From assembly GCF_004342905.1 (NCBI RefSeq), contig NZ_SMAN01000002.1, positions 1 through 64,000 on the forward strand: a stretch of DNA of 64,000 nucleotides. The letters run 5' to 3'. Under the pieces are notes generated by a model. It ran no database searches, was not told the DNA's origin, and saw only the letters and a list, made by a program, of their open reading frames with translations. Below are positions 62,265 through 64,000 of the stretch, piece by piece. Source of the DNA: Melghiribacillus thermohalophilus (GTDB lineage Bacteria > Bacillota > Bacilli > Bacillales > Alkalibacillaceae). Positions within the stretch are counted from its first letter, which is position 1; each line of letters begins with the position of its first letter. The position numbers and the translations under genes were made by a program.

Positions 62265-62903
62265 GTGGAAAAGAAAAAGGTGCCAACATCCATCAAGGAC
62301 CAGCAATTAATTGAGAAACGGCGAAATCAAATGATCAAAGGGGCGGTTAATCTCTTTAAGGAAAAGGGATTCCATCGCACCACCACAAGGGAAATTGCGA
62401 AAGCATCCGGCTTCAGTATCGGAACACTTTATGAGTATATCCGTACAAAAGAGGATGTTCTGTTCCTGGTCTGTGACTCGATCTATGAACGGGTTAAGGA
62501 GCGGATGGAACAGGCCATCGATATGGAAAAACAGAGCATATCAAGCCTCAAAAATGCGGTCCGCTCGTATTTTCAGCTGATTGATGATATGCAGGATGAA
62601 GTCATCGTCATGTACCAGGAAGTGAAATCCTTGCCGAAAGATGCACAGGAGTATGTAATGCAGAAAGAAAAGGACATGGTGCATATGCTGGAAAGGGTTA
62701 TTCAAAATAGTCTGCCCTATGACTTATCAGATAAGGAAATTACGCTGATTGCCAACAACATTTTTGTGCAGGGGCAGATGTGGAGTTTCAGGAGATGGAT
62801 TCTGCAAAAGGATTTTACCCTTGAAGAATATATTGAAAAACAGCTAAGTCTCCTGTTTCAAATGCTGAACCTTGATGAACATGTCACGAAAATAAAGGGA
62901 TGA
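62265..62903 (+). CDS. TetR family transcriptional regulator
   Basis: A 212-residue TetR/AcrR repressor. The HTH is at about 20-66 ([40 protein letters not shown]); the C-terminal helices form the ligand pocket, where an acyl-CoA is plausible by analogy with FadR. Starts with GTG directly after the meaB stop (TAAGTG), with GGGGGCGGGAG upstream. Being inside the operon it most likely autoregulates it through the palindromes at 56785 and 54455. Confidence 0.9.
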   Translation: MEKKKVPTSIKDQQLIEKRRNQMIKGAVNLFKEKGFHRTTTREIAKASGFSIGTLYEYIRTKEDVLFLVCDSIYERVKERMEQAIDMEKQSISSLKNAVRSYFQLIDDMQDEVIVMYQEVKSLPKDAQEYVMQKEKDMVHMLERVIQNSLPYDLSDKEITLIANNIFVQGQMWSFRRWILQKDFTLEEYIEKQLSLLFQMLNLDEHVTKIKG

Positions 62904-62929
62904 CATCACGAGGATGGGAGGAGAAACAA

Positions 62930-64000
62930 ATGACAAGAGAAGGTGTATATAGCCCGAATAATCCGGTGCGCTTCGTGACAGCATCCAGTCTGTTCGATGG
63001 TCATGATGCGTCCATTAATATCATGCGCCGGATCCTGCAGTCAAGCGGTGCAGAGGTCATTCATTTAGGGCATAACCGCTCGGTTGAGGAAGTGGTGAAT
63101 GCGGCTATTCAGGAGGATGTACAGGGAATAGCAGTATCTTCTTATCAGGGCGGACACATGGAATATTTTAAATATATGGTGGATCTTCTAAAGGAAAAAG
63201 GCGCCGGCCATATCCGCGTGTACGGAGGCGGCGGGGGAGTGATTATCCCTAAGGAAATTAAGGATCTCCATGAATATGGGGTTGCCCGAATTTTCTCACC
63301 AGATGATGGCCGGGAAATGGGTCTTCAGGGCATGATTAACCTCATGCTGGAAGAATGTGACTTCCAGACTCCGATTGATCTGGAAAAAGAAATGGAGCGC
63401 CTGAAGGACGGGGACCACCAGGCAATTGCCCGGCTAATTTCCTTTGTGGAAAATATGGATGAGGAAGCAAAAGATCAGACCGCGGCTATTAAGGAAATGG
63501 CAGCTTCACAGACTGCTGAAATTCCGGTTCTCGGGATCACAGGTACAGGCGGTGCTGGTAAAAGTTCATTGACCGACGAATTAATCCGCCGCTTTATTCA
63601 AGAAATTGACAACAAAAAAGTGGCGATTTTATCCGTTGACCCGACGAAAAAGAAATCCGGCGGAGCATTGCTTGGTGACCGGATCCGCATGAATGCCATT
63701 TTCCATGAACGGGTTTATATGCGGTCACTGGCAACCCGGGATTCCAAAAGCGAGCTTTCTAAGGCAATCAAGGATGCTATTGATGTAGTAAAAGCTGCTG
63801 GATTTGATTTTATTATCGTCGAAACAAGTGGAATCGGTCAGGGAGATGCGGAAATCACAGAAATCACCGACCTGTCGATGTATGTGATGACCAGTGAATT
63901 TGGGGCTCCGTCACAGCTAGAAAAAATTGATATGATTGACTTCGCTGACTTTATCGTGATCAATAAATTTGAACAAAAAGGTTCAGAAGATGCATTGAAC
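62930..64000 (+). CDS. icmF: fused isobutyryl-CoA mutase IcmF, 5' part (cut by window end)
   Basis: The first 357 residues of an approximately 1,080-residue adenosylcobalamin enzyme that interconverts isobutyryl- and n-butyryl-CoA. The B12-binding domain comes first ([10 protein letters not shown], with cobalt-ligand His25, and [18 protein letters not shown]), then the MeaI G domain with Walker A GTGGAGKS at 205-212, [27 protein letters not shown] and VINKFEQKG. The mutase TIM barrel lies beyond the window. GGGAGGAG precedes the ATG at 62930. Confidence 0.93.
   Translation, partial: MTREGVYSPNNPVRFVTASSLFDGHDASINIMRRILQSSGAEVIHLGHNRSVEEVVNAAIQEDVQGIAVSSYQGGHMEYFKYMVDLLKEKGAGHIRVYGGGGGVIIPKEIKDLHEYGVARIFSPDDGREMGLQGMINLMLEECDFQTPIDLEKEMERLKDGDHQAIARLISFVENMDEEAKDQTAAIKEMAASQTAEIPVLGITGTGGAGKSSLTDELIRRFIQEIDNKKVAILSVDPTKKKSGGALLGDRIRMNAIFHERVYMRSLATRDSKSELSKAIKDAIDVVKAAGFDFIIVETSGIGQGDAEITEITDLSMYVMTSEFGAPSQLEKIDMIDFADFIVINKFEQKGSEDALN

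Overview
The window is chromosomal DNA from an endospore-forming member of the Bacillaceae. Support comes from GerQ and CwlJ (spore coat and germination), a PbpG-type spore penicillin-binding protein, an NHEJ ligase/Ku pair, Bacillus-type promoters and ribosome binding sites, and a gene order from about 35.5 kb onward (ywdI, ywdK, gerQ/cwlJ, hemQ, lipL, ywfO, ywgA, ywhD, pbpG, speE, speB, ywiB, argS, ywjE, ywjF, acyl-CoA genes) that follows, as I recall it, the ywd-ywj part of the Bacillus subtilis map. The acidic linker of the sugar-binding lipoprotein and an NhaC antiporter fit a salt- or alkali-tolerant lifestyle, but I cannot name a genus.

Layout. 0-10 kb is a mosaic of single genes: a Nudix hydrolase, a Uma2-type nuclease, a GNAT acetyltransferase, tRNA selenouridine synthase, a TPR protein, a double P-loop ATPase, type 2 IPP isomerase, an M29 aminopeptidase and an SBF symporter. 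Between them lie decayed DNA, including a carotenoid-protein remnant interrupted only by TGA codons. At 10.36-10.82 kb there is an array of eleven 42-bp units. 11-16 kb holds a LysM-NlpC/P60 cell-wall hydrolase, an alanyl-tRNA editing protein and the divergent ligD/ku pair. 16-20 kb is the most interesting part: an NprR-like HTH-TPR (RRNPP-type) regulator, a small overlapping downstream ORF carrying a duplicated NDxDYPL motif, and a divergently transcribed secreted subtilisin. This resembles a peptide-sensing regulator, its signal and a target protease.

20-29 kb carries a TrmH methyltransferase, a fructosamine-kinase-like protein, and an AraC regulator divergent from a maltose import and phosphorolysis operon (binding protein, two permeases, GH65 phosphorylase, with a cre-like site and no own ATPase). 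29-35.4 kb has NhaC, a YwaF-like membrane protein and nosD-nosL-nosY-nosF, the copper maturation genes of nitrous oxide reductase, without nosZ next to them. 35.5-54.4 kb is the conserved housekeeping, spore and polyamine block, with an orphan fused peptide-transporter permease inserted. 54.5-64 kb is a fatty/branched-acid degradation region: the YwjF Fe-S oxidoreductase, then thiolase, 3-hydroxyacyl-CoA dehydrogenase, two acyl-CoA dehydrogenases, MeaB, a TetR regulator and the start of fused isobutyryl-CoA mutase, which runs off the end. Similar palindromes in front of both transcription units are candidate TetR operators.

No rRNA, tRNA, CRISPR array, prophage or intact insertion sequence was seen.
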